6,823 nucleotides of DNA from Chloroflexota bacterium (GTDB taxonomy: Bacteria; Chloroflexota; Dehalococcoidia; Lucifugimonadales; Lucifugimonadaceae). The notes beneath the pieces were generated by a model that had not been told where the DNA came from, did not search any database, and was given only the letters and a program-made list of their open reading frames with translations. The number at the start of each line of letters is the position of its first letter. The stretch's first letter is position 1. Both the position numbers and the translations under genes were made by a program. This document shows, one piece after another, positions 6,352-6,823 of the stretch. Where the stretch lies: contig JACPRT010000158.1 of the NCBI GenBank assembly GCA_016189845.1, forward strand, positions 1-6,823. The letters are read 5' to 3'.

Positions 6352-6744
6352 GTGAAGCTAATCCGGATGGACCATCTCGACATCGTCGTGTCGGACCTGG
6401 CGAAGTCGGTCGAGTTCTATCGAAAATTCGGTCTCAGCCCGGAGGGCACGATCGACAAGGGCGAGACCGTGTTCATGTACAACCAGGACGACGCCAGTCC
6501 GGTGCGGTTCGAGTTGCACCAGGCCCAGAAGGGGCAGGAGACCGGCATCGACCACGTATCGTTCGGCGTCGCCGACGTGCATGCTGCTTACCAGGAAGGC
6601 AAGTACCTGGGGATCCCATGGAAGTTCGAGCCTAAGCAGAACATGCAGTCGGGCCGCGTCATCACCAACGCGTTCGACCCCGACGGCGTGCACCTGCAGA
6701 TATGCAAGATGACGCTGCGCGGCGAGTACAACGACTGGAAATAG
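6352..6744 (+). CDS. VOC superfamily (glyoxalase/bleomycin-resistance/dioxygenase-like) protein
   Basis: This 130-residue protein is a typical single-chain VOC protein with two beta-alpha-beta-beta-beta modules. The first module begins MDHLDIVVSDLAKSVEFY (6-23); the second begins GIDHVSFGVADVHAAY (65-80) and ends in FDPDGVHLQI (108-117). By position the vicinal-oxygen-chelate metal ligands would be H8, E54 (in RFELHQ), H68 and the residue at 116. That last residue is usually glutamate and is glutamine here, so the metal site is unusual or incomplete. Substrate and reaction cannot be assigned; VOC proteins include isomerases, lyases, dioxygenases and resistance proteins. It is transcribed away from the sugar-acid operon and shares its upstream region, so shared regulation is possible. 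There is no signal peptide. The start is GTG 6352, from its strong ribosome binding site; the stop is TAG. No terminator hairpin is evident after it. Confidence 0.87.
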   Translation: MKLIRMDHLDIVVSDLAKSVEFYRKFGLSPEGTIDKGETVFMYNQDDASPVRFELHQAQKGQETGIDHVSFGVADVHAAYQEGKYLGIPWKFEPKQNMQSGRVITNAFDPDGVHLQICKMTLRGEYNDWK

Positions 6745-6779
6745 CACGCGATTTGGTCACGGGCGGTCCATCGGGCACA

Positions 6780-6823
6780 TTGCTGCGCTCGTTGGCGGTG
6801 TCCGTCGCCTTGACGGCTGTCGC
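6780..6823 (+). CDS. Possible start of an exported protein, cut by the right edge
   Basis: From TTG 6780 the frame stays open to the edge and reads LLRSLAVSVALTAV, a positive-then-hydrophobic pattern like the beginning of a Sec signal peptide. The same frame is open back to TTG 6753. There is no convincing Shine-Dalgarno and only about 15 codons are visible, so this may be chance in GC-rich DNA. No family can be suggested. Confidence 0.25.
   Translation, partial: MLRSLAVSVALTAV

Noticed and set aside
6745..6823. Terminator after the VOC gene
   Set aside because: Only short GC inversions such as GGCG/CGCC are seen, with no U-tract; not enough to call.

Overview
The window is gene-dense, high-GC bacterial chromosomal DNA with frequent GTG starts and no mobile elements, RNA genes or CRISPR. 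The base composition and protein families fit a soil or environmental proteobacterium or a similar high-GC lineage; the sequence alone does not give a genus.

Layout: five genes are packed head to tail on the minus strand. In transcription order they are SMP-30/gluconolactonase A (6158-5247), SMP-30/gluconolactonase B (5250-4333), an uncharacterised putative TIM-barrel protein (4336-2858), an FGGY-family kinase of gluconokinase type (2855-1353) and a transketolase (1356 to beyond position 1, so its C-terminal part is missing). Three of the four junctions are 4-base GTGA overlaps and the fourth is a 2-base gap, which strongly suggests one translationally coupled operon. Divergently, on the plus strand, lies a small VOC (glyoxalase/dioxygenase-like) protein (6352-6744). 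The 193-base divergent intergenic region carries a 14-bp tandem direct repeat and a 7-1-7 palindrome, both candidate operators. The right edge may hold the first codons of an exported protein, but this is weak.

Function as inferred: the lactonases open a sugar lactone to an aldonate, the FGGY kinase phosphorylates it (for example gluconate to 6-phosphogluconate), and transketolase works in the non-oxidative pentose phosphate pathway. This reads as a sugar-lactone/sugar-acid catabolic operon. The novel part is the 492-residue barrel protein between the lactonases and the kinase. It has a DGLRHDWPE motif and a His/Asp-rich loop, looks cytoplasmic, and belongs to no family I can name with confidence.
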